A stretch of DNA of 64,000 bases from Bacteroidetes bacterium HGW-Bacteroidetes-1 (lineage in GTDB: Bacteria; Bacteroidota; Bacteroidia; Bacteroidales; F082): the NCBI GenBank assembly GCA_002842755.1, contig PHDU01000011.1, positions 17,041-81,040 of the forward strand. The letters run 5' to 3'. This document shows positions 54,049 to 62,703 of this stretch, in pieces. The position numbers and the translations under genes were made by a program. Under the pieces are notes generated by a model. It worked only from the letters and a program-made list of their open reading frames with translations. It had not been told where the DNA came from and did not search any database. Within the stretch, counting starts at the first letter, position 1; the number at the start of each line of letters is the position of its first letter.

Positions 54049-55242
54049 ATGGAAGATAAAACAGGAAAAAGATTTTCAGTTTTCTGCGACCTTGAAGGAA
54101 GGGTTACAAATATTTTACAGGATGAAGATCACATTCTTCCTTCCTCCATTGTGGGAAATATGCTCTTTCCAATAGCGGTAACGGGAGATTTGGATAAGAT
54201 GCTGAATTTTTTTCTTGAGTTGAAAGATAAAAAATCTGCTATTGGATGGGAGATAAATATCAACACCCATTCGGGTTCTGAAACTTTCTCGTTTTATGGG
54301 GGAATATTTGAAGACAGGATAGGAATTGCTGCTGCCACCACAAAAAACGGTGCTCAATTGTTGTTTTCTGATCTATCAAGGATAAATAACGAACAAATCA
54401 ATATTATCAGAACGCTGTCAAAAGAAAACGAAAATCTTCAGACAAGAACTGAAGAGCTCCCGGTTAATTATTATGAAGAACTCAGCCGTCTGAACAATGA
54501 TCTGGTTAACATGCAGCGTGAATTGTCGAAAAAAAATAGGGAACTTGATGAATTGAATAAACTTAAAAACCACTTCCTTGGAATGGCGGCGCACGACCTG
54601 AGAAATCCACTTGGAGTAATTATGGGTTATAGTGAAATCCTATTAGATGAGGATGAAAAAATGACAGATGATCATAAAATAATTCTGAACTCCATACTAA
54701 ATTCCAGCCAGTTTATGCTTCGTCTGCTGAATGATTTATTGGATGTATCTGCAATTGAATCGGGCAATCTAAATCTCAAGCTTGTAAAAACAGATTTGGT
54801 TCCGGTCTTTAAAAAAAATATTGAATTGAATAATGTTATTTCACAAAAAAAAGATATCATTATTCACTTCAGCGCACAAGAGCATTTACCAAATGTTATT
54901 TTTGATATTGAAAAAATTGAACAGGTTTTGAATAACCTTATTAGTAATGCTGTAAAATTTTCTCAACCCGGAAAAAAAGTGCTTGTTAAGCTCATCAAAA
55001 GCGACACAGCTATTATTGTTTCTGTTTCCGATCAGGGTCCTGGTATTCCGGAGCATGAACTCAAGAAACTTTTCAAGCCTTTTGAAACTACGAGCGTAAA
55101 AAGTACTTCAGGAGAAAAATCGACAGGTCTGGGCTTATCCATTGTCCGAAAATTAATCCAGGGGCACAACGGCAAAATATGGGTAGAAAGTAAATTGGGC
55201 GAAGGAACAACATTTTTCTTCTCAATACCAATTAGTAACTGA
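54049..55242 (+). CDS. Soluble sensor histidine kinase of the B12 operon
   Basis: A 397-residue kinase without membrane helices. N-terminal PAS-like domain at about 1-115, then a coiled coil (INNEQINIIRTLSKENENLQ, LVNMQRELSKKNRELDELNKL, about 118-178). HisKA with phospho-His in FLGMAAHDLRNPLGVIMGYSEIL (about 185). HATPase with NNLISNAVKFSQ (N box), DQGPGIPE (G1) and GLGLSIVRKLI (G2). It starts 2 nt after the B12-binding gene stop, so tight coupling is likely. A cytoplasmic kinase next to a soluble B12 sensor suggests direct protein contact as the input. Confidence 0.92.
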   Translation: MEDKTGKRFSVFCDLEGRVTNILQDEDHILPSSIVGNMLFPIAVTGDLDKMLNFFLELKDKKSAIGWEININTHSGSETFSFYGGIFEDRIGIAAATTKNGAQLLFSDLSRINNEQINIIRTLSKENENLQTRTEELPVNYYEELSRLNNDLVNMQRELSKKNRELDELNKLKNHFLGMAAHDLRNPLGVIMGYSEILLDEDEKMTDDHKIILNSILNSSQFMLRLLNDLLDVSAIESGNLNLKLVKTDLVPVFKKNIELNNVISQKKDIIIHFSAQEHLPNVIFDIEKIEQVLNNLISNAVKFSQPGKKVLVKLIKSDTAIIVSVSDQGPGIPEHELKKLFKPFETTSVKSTSGEKSTGLGLSIVRKLIQGHNGKIWVESKLGEGTTFFFSIPISN

Positions 55243-55263
55243 CAAAACTAAAATCATCTATCC

Positions 55264-56760
55264 ATGGATTCATATTTAAGCGAAAGTATTAAGATTCTGG
55301 TGGTCGACGACGACCCCCTACTGCTCGATCTCACGAAGCGTTTGCTTGTTAAAGAAAATTATTTCGTCCGCACTGCTAAAAACGGACATGAGTGTTCGCA
55401 TGCTATTCAGGAAGATAAACCAGATATACTCTTGTTGGATGTGATGCTTCCAGATATCAGCGGGGTTGACATCTGCAAGTCAATCAAACATAATCCGGCG
55501 TTAGCTTCCATATACATCTTCTTGATTTCTGGCTTAAAAACAAAATCTGACAACATTTCCGAAGGACTTGAAACGGGTGCCGACGGCTATTTAATTAAAC
55601 CAATATCCAACCGTGAGCTGCTCGCAAGGGTTGCGTCTTTAAGCCGTATTATAAATGCTGAAAGGAAAACCTCAGCCGCCCTGATGAAATACCATACTTT
55701 GTTTTCATCGATGCAGGAAGGTGTTTACTTGCATGAATTGGTATATAATGAACATGGAAAATCTGTCGACTATCGGATCATTGAGGCAAATCCTGCATCA
55801 GAAATGCAAGTAAATATTAAAACAGAAGATGCAGTTGGTAAATTAGCGAGCGAATTATACAATACTCCTGTAGTACCTTTTCTTGAAATATATACCCAAG
55901 TTGCTGAAACGGGCAATGGTATTGTTTTTGAAGAATATTTTACTCCAATGGATAAATATTTTCAGATTTCGGTTTTTTCATCAGGTAATGGGATGTTCGC
56001 AACAGCCTTTACAGATATTACAATACGCAAAGAAGCAGAAGAGAAATTAAAAATACAAAACACTACACTTCAAAAACTTAATACCGAAAAAGATAAGTTT
56101 TTCTCCATTATTGCTCATGATTTAAGAAGTCCCTTCAATTCCATTATTGGACTGAGCGAAATTCTTGGAGAACAAGTAAGTGAAAAGAATTATGAAAGTA
56201 TTGATAAATATGCCCAAATAATCCTGCAATCCTCACACCGTGCCATGGATTTACTTACGAACCTGATGATTTGGGCACAATCTCAAACTGGCAGGATGGA
56301 GTTCAATCCAAAACACTTCGAGTTAGTGGATATTATTAATGAAGTTAATACATCATTAGATGCTATTGCAGAACAGAAATCTATTACAATAAAAAAGGAT
56401 TTGCCACAAAAGATGTATGTATTTGCTGATAAGGACATGCTCAGTACGATTCTGAGAAACCTGATCTCCAATGCCATTAAATTTTCAAAAATTGGAGGTG
56501 AGATCATTGTCTCAGCTCAACTGAATGCAAATGATGTCATCGTTTCAGTAAGCGATAATGGAATTGGAATAACAAAAGATAACCTTGAAAAACTCTTCCG
56601 CATCGATGAAAGCTTCACAACTTTGGGCACCAATATGGAAAAAGGCACTGGCCTTGGTTTAATTCTGTGTAAAGATTTTATTGAAAAACATGGTGGCGCA
56701 ATCTGGGCAGAAAGTGAAGAAGGAAAAGGAAGTACATTTAAAATTAGAATTCCTTGCTGA
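55264..56760 (+). CDS. REC-PAS-histidine kinase hybrid
   Basis: A 498-residue soluble protein. Receiver domain at about 8-125: VVDDDPLLLD acidic pocket, phospho-acceptor Asp in DILLLDVMLPDISG (about 59), Ser in FLISGLK and Lys in YLIKPIS. PAS domain at about 140-255. HisKA with FFSIIAHDLRSPFNSIIGLSEIL (about 280) and HATPase (LRNLISNAIKFS, DNGIGI, GLGLILCKDF). The N-terminal receiver makes it a phosphate acceptor for the preceding kinase and a kinase itself, so the operon can form a relay. No output regulator lies nearby. A hairpin ATACCAC...GTGGTAT (56761-56799) follows the stop. Confidence 0.93.
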   Translation: MDSYLSESIKILVVDDDPLLLDLTKRLLVKENYFVRTAKNGHECSHAIQEDKPDILLLDVMLPDISGVDICKSIKHNPALASIYIFLISGLKTKSDNISEGLETGADGYLIKPISNRELLARVASLSRIINAERKTSAALMKYHTLFSSMQEGVYLHELVYNEHGKSVDYRIIEANPASEMQVNIKTEDAVGKLASELYNTPVVPFLEIYTQVAETGNGIVFEEYFTPMDKYFQISVFSSGNGMFATAFTDITIRKEAEEKLKIQNTTLQKLNTEKDKFFSIIAHDLRSPFNSIIGLSEILGEQVSEKNYESIDKYAQIILQSSHRAMDLLTNLMIWAQSQTGRMEFNPKHFELVDIINEVNTSLDAIAEQKSITIKKDLPQKMYVFADKDMLSTILRNLISNAIKFSKIGGEIIVSAQLNANDVIVSVSDNGIGITKDNLEKLFRIDESFTTLGTNMEKGTGLGLILCKDFIEKHGGAIWAESEEGKGSTFKIRIPC

Positions 56761-56971
56761 ATACCACCATCTTAAATTACGTAAATTTTTATGTGGTATA
56801 TATTGTTGGGTTCAATGTGACAAAAAAAATAGTCTTCAAACCTGCTTTTAGTCGATGAAAAATGAAATTAAGAAAATTGTTCTTTATAAGTTTGAGATAG
56901 CAATTTTTTTCTGCAGGACTATTGACAATTTACAGTATTTTTACCGGCATCAATTTAATTTTTTGCATTAA

Positions 56972-57121
56972 ATGTCTTTTTGGAGAGTGCTTCTTTGTAT
57001 CATTTTTCCTCCTTTAGCTGTTGTTGACAAAGGGTGCGGATCAGTATTGATTGTGTTGTTACTTACCATAGCCGGTTGGATTCCGGGAGTTCTGGCAGCA
57101 CTTATCATCAACAACAAATAA
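56972..57121 (+). CDS. Pmp3/YqaE family small membrane protein
   Basis: A 49-residue protein with two membrane helices. It shows the Pmp3/YqaE pattern: an N-terminal helix with LLCIIFPPLAVVDKGCG (FPP-A motif, then short polar loop with Cys) and a second helix TIAGWIPGVLAALII (GWIPGxxHA-like motif, with A for H). Eukaryotic and bacterial members are linked to membrane potential and salt or osmotic stress. It stops 4 nt before the large GH-like gene, but a functional link is unlikely. The small size explains why it is easily missed. Confidence 0.87.
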   Translation: MSFWRVLLCIIFPPLAVVDKGCGSVLIVLLLTIAGWIPGVLAALIINNK

Positions 57122-57125
57122 CAGC

Positions 57126-59780
57126 ATGCACATAACCCACTTTTTTTTAAAACATTTCTGGCTTCTTTTTTTAACCCTGTTAGCAATTCAAAGCAGTGCC
57201 CAGGAAAAAATTCTTCTCAACAACGAAATGCTTTACAACTTCAGCACAAAAGGAGATGCAGGTTTGCTTATTGACGAACAATTCATTGCCGGAGATCCTG
57301 CCAACAATCTAGGAGGAGAACCTAACACCGTTTTTAGTCCGGGCTGGATTGAAGCTCATCTTTATTATCCTGCTCAAATCGCCATAGATTTGGGTGTTGA
57401 TCATGCGCTGAGTGAACTTTGGTTTTTTGACACCAGCGATGCTGATTCTCTTTTTATTTACACCGGCAACCCATCCCAATGGATACTTCAGGAAAAAATA
57501 GTATTGGATACCTATAACACATGGCGAAGCATAACTTTGAATACAAACAGCCAGTTTCTGATGCTTTCCTATAAAAGTCCATCTACACGCATTGCCGAGA
57601 TTGTACTTTATGGTACAGCAAACGGAGTACCACCTCCGCCACCAGTTCCAGTTCAGCATCTTCAACCTGTTATGAATGTTTTCATGGGAGTCAATGGCTT
57701 TATAAACGATCCTATTTCACGTTTTCAATGCATCGGAAGTATTCGCGAATACCATAATTGGGGATGGGATGAAGGTAATCTTGATACTACTTATCCTGGT
57801 TATCCCAACAACCAATACGCCTGGAATCCAAGTTGGGTGAGCGGCCCGGGCTGGGGCTTTAACTTCGACGAATTTTATACTGAAATAAAGAACCATACCC
57901 TTTCGGCAAACCCTGCCTTACAAGGATCTGCACCTTATATCACAGATTTTAATGACTCGCTTACACAGCACAAACCCTTAAGTCAAGGCGAAAATGCTGA
58001 AGATCCTTTCTCATACATTGAACATGCTGACTATATGTTTCAATTTGCAGCCCGTTATGGACACACTGCTGTTGACGCCAGTCTGTTAAAACTCAAACCT
58101 GATCAGGAAGCATTGAGCGGTTTGGGTCTTCTATATTATCTTGAAAACTGGAACGAACCCGATAAATGGTGGTTTACAAGGGGTGGTTATTTTAGTCCGA
58201 TTGAGTTTGCAACCATGTGCAGCGCTGACTATGATGGTCACGAAGGTGCATTAGGGATTAATAATGGCATGAAAAACGCAGATCCACACATAAAAATGGT
58301 AATGGGAGGGCTGGCTACACTCAATCTTGAATATGTACGAAGCATGAAAATATGGAGTGATTATAACAGACAAAATAGTTTTCCTGCCGATGTGCTCAAT
58401 TTTCATCATTATTCAGAAAATGGGCTCCATGGAATCAGCCCGGAAGAAGACAGTTTAAAATATAAACTTAAAAAAATTGTCGATTACCGTGATCAATATT
58501 TGCCAGGAAAAGAAATCTGGCTTTCAGAATTTGGTTACGATACCAATCCTGAAAGTGTGCAAGCTTCAAGGCCTATTGACACAACAGATGGTTTTGAAGT
58601 TCAAGGTCAGTGGATACTTCGTTCCTATCTTGAAGCAGTAGCTTCTGGTATCGACAGAGCCCATGTGTTTATGTTAAGAGATGTGAATGCTCCTGACCCA
58701 AATAAATATAACAGCTCAGGGCTGACTGGAGAGATTTGGTATGGCCATCAACCTAAAAAATCATGGTACTATGTTTATACCATGAAAAATCAGCTTAGCA
58801 ACATGACCTTCCAACAGGAAATACCTTCAGGTGATCCTCAGGTGAATGTGTATCAGTTTCGGTCAGAAAACAGCGACACTCTCGTTTATGCTGTTTGGTG
58901 TACAACTTCAGAAAACTTAGTAATAGACAGTTTCCAACTTCAAATTGGTCAAAATGTTTCTGCAACACTTATCACTCCTGTAATAGGAGACACACTCGGT
59001 CTGCATCAGCCTTTGCCGATCGAAAACGGAACAGTCAGCTTCCGTGTAAGCGAACGCCCTGTTTTTGTGAAGACTATTCCAGGCATTGAGAGCAATATTA
59101 CGTGCAGATTGAGAATGTTTAACAGCAATGAAAGCGCGTTACCCGTTGTTGAAAACAGTAGTTTTTGTATTCAGCTTTTCAATGCTAATAATGAGCAGAT
59201 CTCAGAAGCACAATGTTTTTCTGCAATACAAGATTCCATTTCCTTTGGTAATCTTCAACCCGGAATGCAATATAAATTAAGATTATGGGAGCAAACTACA
59301 ACAGGTAAAATTGACGCATCATGGATGTGGAACAATTGGGGAGGCGTATCCGCGCTAGATGCCCTTATCGTAAACTACATGGCAGTAAATCATCCTCAGG
59401 TTGAAAATATGCTTTGGATCGGCATTCAACCTTACAGTCAGTATTTCAGACACGTTGCTGATGTTAATAATAGCGGAAACATTTCGTCTCTTGATGCTCT
59501 GATTGTACTTTACAGAACGGTAGGATATCCAGGCACCTCTCCATATCCGGGTGGACGACATAACTTTCAGGTTGCGGCCTCTTTGCTGAATTATCCTTTT
59601 GACAAGCTTTACCCACTAGCACCTGACCTGCTTTTCGAGCCTTTTGGAATATATCAGCCCGATGAAGTTGACAGTAGTGTTTATTATGAATTACAACTTG
59701 AAAGCATACCAGACGGCTTTAACTATTTGAATATCTATCTTACTTCAACCGGAGATGTAAATGTTTCTTATGAACCATAA
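57126..59780 (+). CDS. Secreted clan GH-A glycoside-hydrolase-like protein with dockerin-like repeats
   Basis: An 884-residue exported protein. Signal peptide at about 8-25 (IQSSAQEK). A beta-sandwich, discoidin/CBM-like, spans about 30-165. A proline run (PPPPPVP, about 171) leads to a (beta/alpha)8 domain at about 180-560, with Glu344 in LENWNEPDKWW (acid/base in a clan-A NEP motif) and Glu468 in IWLSEFGYD (nucleophile position). A beta-domain follows. Two EF-hand/dockerin-like units lie at about 735-760 (NNWGGVSALDALIVNY) and about 780-800 (DVNNSGNISSLDALIVLY). No type A T9SS ending is seen. Substrate unknown; GH5/GH39-like families are possible. Confidence 0.8.
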   Translation: MHITHFFLKHFWLLFLTLLAIQSSAQEKILLNNEMLYNFSTKGDAGLLIDEQFIAGDPANNLGGEPNTVFSPGWIEAHLYYPAQIAIDLGVDHALSELWFFDTSDADSLFIYTGNPSQWILQEKIVLDTYNTWRSITLNTNSQFLMLSYKSPSTRIAEIVLYGTANGVPPPPPVPVQHLQPVMNVFMGVNGFINDPISRFQCIGSIREYHNWGWDEGNLDTTYPGYPNNQYAWNPSWVSGPGWGFNFDEFYTEIKNHTLSANPALQGSAPYITDFNDSLTQHKPLSQGENAEDPFSYIEHADYMFQFAARYGHTAVDASLLKLKPDQEALSGLGLLYYLENWNEPDKWWFTRGGYFSPIEFATMCSADYDGHEGALGINNGMKNADPHIKMVMGGLATLNLEYVRSMKIWSDYNRQNSFPADVLNFHHYSENGLHGISPEEDSLKYKLKKIVDYRDQYLPGKEIWLSEFGYDTNPESVQASRPIDTTDGFEVQGQWILRSYLEAVASGIDRAHVFMLRDVNAPDPNKYNSSGLTGEIWYGHQPKKSWYYVYTMKNQLSNMTFQQEIPSGDPQVNVYQFRSENSDTLVYAVWCTTSENLVIDSFQLQIGQNVSATLITPVIGDTLGLHQPLPIENGTVSFRVSERPVFVKTIPGIESNITCRLRMFNSNESALPVVENSSFCIQLFNANNEQISEAQCFSAIQDSISFGNLQPGMQYKLRLWEQTTTGKIDASWMWNNWGGVSALDALIVNYMAVNHPQVENMLWIGIQPYSQYFRHVADVNNSGNISSLDALIVLYRTVGYPGTSPYPGGRHNFQVAASLLNYPFDKLYPLAPDLLFEPFGIYQPDEVDSSVYYELQLESIPDGFNYLNIYLTSTGDVNVSYEP

Positions 59781-59783
59781 TGC

Positions 59784-59864
59784 ACCTCAGATTTATGGAA
59801 ATTCAAATTCGAAAAGGGTATCATATGAAGATTAAAAAATTCCAATACACCATAAATCTCAGGT
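59784..59864. repeat. Inverted repeat downstream of the GH-like gene
   Basis: Arms ACCTCAGATTTATGG (59784-59798) and CCATAAATCTCAGGT (59850-59864) pair at 14 of 15 positions across a 51-nt interval. No T-run follows, so it is not a standard terminator. It may be a remnant of a mobile element or a stem that stabilises the mRNA 3' end. Confidence 0.4.
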
Positions 59865-59969
59865 ATCAAATTTCAGCCAAAATATAAGTGCCTTTTAAGG
59901 CTGTTTTAGGATTGCCAGGTCAAAATAACGAAATAAATTTGTGCTTCGAAGGTCGCTTTATCAAATACT

Positions 59970-60659
59970 TTAGACCGCACTTATGCCAAAAAGGTATCCG
60001 ATCAAAGCTGTAATGGCCATAGCCATTGTTCCCCAAAAAGTGATGCGAAGGATTGATTTAGACACACTTGATCCTCCTATTTTTGCAGCCACAGTAGCCA
60101 TTACGATTAAAAAAAGCAAAGCAAATATGTACTGTAAGTAAATCATTTGCTGCACTGAGGCTAATAAGGAAACGATAACTGGTAAGAGGCCTCCAAAGAT
60201 AAATGCTATACCTGATGAAAGTGCAGCCTGCAAGGGTTTTGCCTTAGTCATTTCATTCAACCCCAGCTCATCTCTGGCGTGGGCTTTGAGTGCATTATGC
60301 GCACTCAATTGCTTTGCAACCTGCATAGATAAACCTTTCTCTAGTCCTCTTGTTTCATATATCTCTGCCAATTCAATTATTTCTTGTTCAGGATCATTTT
60401 CCAATTCCTTTTTTTCTCTTAAAATATCAGAACGTTCAAGATCTGATTGAGAGCTAACTGAAACGTATTCGCCCGCTGCCATAGATAAAGCACCGGCAAC
60501 AAGTCCCGCAACGCCAGCCAGGACTATTGGATCTCTAACATCAGATGCGGCAGCTACACCAATTATGATACTCGCTGTTGAAATAATGCCATCATTGGCC
60601 CCTAAAATAGAAGCCCTCAACCAGCCACTTCTGTTTATAAAATGTTTTTCGCTTTCCAT
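59970..60659 (-). CDS. VIT1/CCC1 family transporter
   Basis: A 229-residue inner-membrane protein of the VIT1/CCC1 family (iron or manganese efflux). N terminus SGWLRASILGANDGIISTASIIIGVAAA (about 11-38) and GALSMAAGEYVSVSSQSDLERSD (about 56-78) are the family's TM1/TM2 signature. The cytoplasmic metal-binding helical domain (about 78-150, Glu-rich: EKKELENDPEQEIIELAEIYE) and three more helices follow. About five helices in total. Monocistronic. Confidence 0.93.
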   Translation of the reverse strand: MESEKHFINRSGWLRASILGANDGIISTASIIIGVAAASDVRDPIVLAGVAGLVAGALSMAAGEYVSVSSQSDLERSDILREKKELENDPEQEIIELAEIYETRGLEKGLSMQVAKQLSAHNALKAHARDELGLNEMTKAKPLQAALSSGIAFIFGGLLPVIVSLLASVQQMIYLQYIFALLFLIVMATVAAKIGGSSVSKSILRITFWGTMAMAITALIGYLFGISAV

Positions 60660-60765
60660 TTAGATTTATCTTTCAGTGTTCATAAATAACTTGCTTTTAA
60701 GGCCAAAATTGAAAAATCATTTTTCAAAAGAAACACGATAAAGCCAATGTGTTTCAAAGGTAATA

Positions 60766-61776
60766 TTAATGCCATCTTTTATTTATCCATTCTTTCTTTT
60801 GATCAGGATTTAGAAAGGACCAGGCAAGAAGGCGACTTGTTTTATTTCCCTGACTCATTGGAATGGTTATAAGCTCTGAGATATCTGCTTTTTTAAGAGC
60901 TTTGTAGGCATTGTTTAAACTGGTTTGCTTTGAAACCAATGTGGAAAAAATAAAACAGGAAGAAGAAAATTGTCTGCTTTGGTCTATCATATCACCAATG
61001 AATTTTCCCTCGCCTCCTTCACACCACAATTCATTGTTCTGCCCTCCAAAGTTTCGGATCGGTTTAGAAGGTTTAAAATGTTTTAATTTCCCTAATTTCC
61101 TGAGGGTTTGTTGCTGGGCTTCAGCAAAAGAGGAATGAAAGGGAGGGTTGCAGATAGTCAAATCAAAACATTCATCTTGTGCTATGATTCCAGCGAAAAT
61201 ATCTTTTGAGTTGGGTTGCAAGCGCAATTCCACCTTGCCTTTCAATGAAGGATTCATTTCGATAATTTTATTCGCAGTTGCAATAGCAATTGGATCAATA
61301 TCTGATCCAATAAAGGACCAGCCATATTCGTTGATCCCGATGATGGGAAAAACACAGTTTGCACCAACACCAATATCCAGACACTTTATCATTGTCCCGT
61401 CAACTGCTGCAACTTCATTTTCTGAGTTGTTTTGAATACGCAATAAATCAGCCAAATGATGAAGATAATCAGCTCTTCCGGGAATAGGCGGACATAAATA
61501 ATTTTTTGGAATATCCCAGAAGTCAATATTATAATAACACATCAGAAGTGCCTTGTTGAGTATCTTCACTGCTTCCGGATTAAAAAAATCTATTGATTCA
61601 TCTCCATAAATATTCAACTTCACAAATGGACCTAATTCGGGAATATTTGCAATAAGTCGTCTAAAATCATAACGCTCACGGTGTTTATTACGTGGGTGCA
61701 GATTGACTTTTTCGCTTGGATGATTTTTCTTCTCTGAAAGCATTTGAGGGTATTTGTAACTTGAACTATTCTTCAA
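60766..61776 (-). CDS. rlmF: 23S rRNA (adenine(1618)-N(6))-methyltransferase
   Basis: Methylates N6 of A1618 in 23S rRNA with SAM. The 336-residue protein starts with the RlmF pattern LHPRNKHRERYDFRRLIANIPELGPFVKLN (about 26-55). It has the SAM-binding region CLDIGVGANCVFPIIG (about 130-145) and the catalytic NPPF motif in LTICNPPFHSSFAEA (about 205-220), followed by GGQNNELWCEGGEG. Typical length. Starts 2 nt after the stop of the small membrane protein gene at 61779-62234, so the two are co-transcribed. Confidence 0.95.
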   Translation of the reverse strand: MKNSSSYKYPQMLSEKKNHPSEKVNLHPRNKHRERYDFRRLIANIPELGPFVKLNIYGDESIDFFNPEAVKILNKALLMCYYNIDFWDIPKNYLCPPIPGRADYLHHLADLLRIQNNSENEVAAVDGTMIKCLDIGVGANCVFPIIGINEYGWSFIGSDIDPIAIATANKIIEMNPSLKGKVELRLQPNSKDIFAGIIAQDECFDLTICNPPFHSSFAEAQQQTLRKLGKLKHFKPSKPIRNFGGQNNELWCEGGEGKFIGDMIDQSRQFSSSCFIFSTLVSKQTSLNNAYKALKKADISELITIPMSQGNKTSRLLAWSFLNPDQKKEWINKRWH

Positions 61777-61778
61777 CC

Positions 61779-62234
61779 TTAAATGAATGAATGATAATGT
61801 ATTCCGCTATAATAAAAACGAAATGAAGACAATAACAAAGGAATGCCCATTGCTAAATAAAACATCGAAAGATACACCGCAGGAACAAGACCGGATTTTC
61901 TAAGTGCTAACCCTGAAAAAATCATTATAGTCATCAAAACATAGCTTTTAACATTAAAAAAAGAAAACAAACAAGGTGAATTATTTGAGAGATGGGTGAT
62001 TCGCATTACATGTTTTTTCGATATTTTCGAGAATACAAACCTATAGAATAGCAATCCGGCAAGGATGCTTGCAGTCATCCTTAAAAAAGGAAAAGACATG
62101 TTATGAGGTAAAATCATGAGGCTCTTAAAAATTAGCATCCCTCCTGCATATGACCAAAAAAAAGCTGCTAAAAAAAGCAGATAACGCTTTGATGTTTTGG
62201 GCTTAAGCGCCTGAATACATTCTGACTTATTCAT
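61779..62234 (-). CDS. Small polytopic membrane protein, unknown
   Basis: A 151-residue protein with about four membrane helices (about 19-38, 48-66, 93-112, 115-137). Short basic N terminus and loop (KISKKHVMRITHL). No recognised family motif. Two nucleotides separate it from rlmF downstream. The high density of Met/Phe is normal for small transporters or channel-like proteins. Function unknown. Confidence 0.6.
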   Translation of the reverse strand: MNKSECIQALKPKTSKRYLLFLAAFFWSYAGGMLIFKSLMILPHNMSFPFLRMTASILAGLLFYRFVFSKISKKHVMRITHLSNNSPCLFSFFNVKSYVLMTIMIFSGLALRKSGLVPAVYLSMFYLAMGIPLLLSSFRFYYSGIHYHSFI

Positions 62235-62311
62235 TTGTTTGTTCTGAGTTGTTTATTAACTGACTGTTTAGTATCTGCGCTGAATGAAAAAAACTTACAA
62301 TTATTAGAAAT

Positions 62312-62659
62312 TCATGAAATATTGCAGTTTGCAACTCTATGAATTGAAAGCCCAAGCAATCCACCCAAAATAATCGTCATTATTGAGATTGGGATCAAAG
62401 TTACGGGATTTTTCCAACCAATCAGAAGGGCTGAAGGAAGCAATACCAAAAAAGCAATCAAAACTCCTTTGACAACAGGATGAATTTTTAAATCAACAAT
62501 TGAAATAAAAAATCCAACTACTATCCACATTGTAAATGCTGAAATATTTGCATCCCAGATCAGTTTTTGAATAAGCATTGGAATTACATCAATGAATCCT
62601 GCTACAACACCAAAAAATATCCCGATTTTAATTTTTCCAGATCGCTTCACAAATAACAT
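62312..62659 (-). CDS. Small polytopic membrane protein, unknown
   Basis: A 115-residue protein with about four helices (about 10-30, 40-56, 60-80, 85-108) and a basic N terminus (KRSGKIKIG). Glycines in the helices (GIFFGVVAGFIDVIPM, IILGGLLGLSI) allow tight packing. No family recognised. Same strand as the neighbours; about 78 nt upstream of the next membrane gene and 44 nt downstream of the Cache protein. Function unknown. Confidence 0.6.
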   Translation of the reverse strand: MLFVKRSGKIKIGIFFGVVAGFIDVIPMLIQKLIWDANISAFTMWIVVGFFISIVDLKIHPVVKGVLIAFLVLLPSALLIGWKNPVTLIPISIMTIILGGLLGLSIHRVANCNIS

Positions 62660-62703
62660 ATCTTTTTAATTCGCTTTAAAGCCTGATTGCATAAAATTGC
62701 TAT

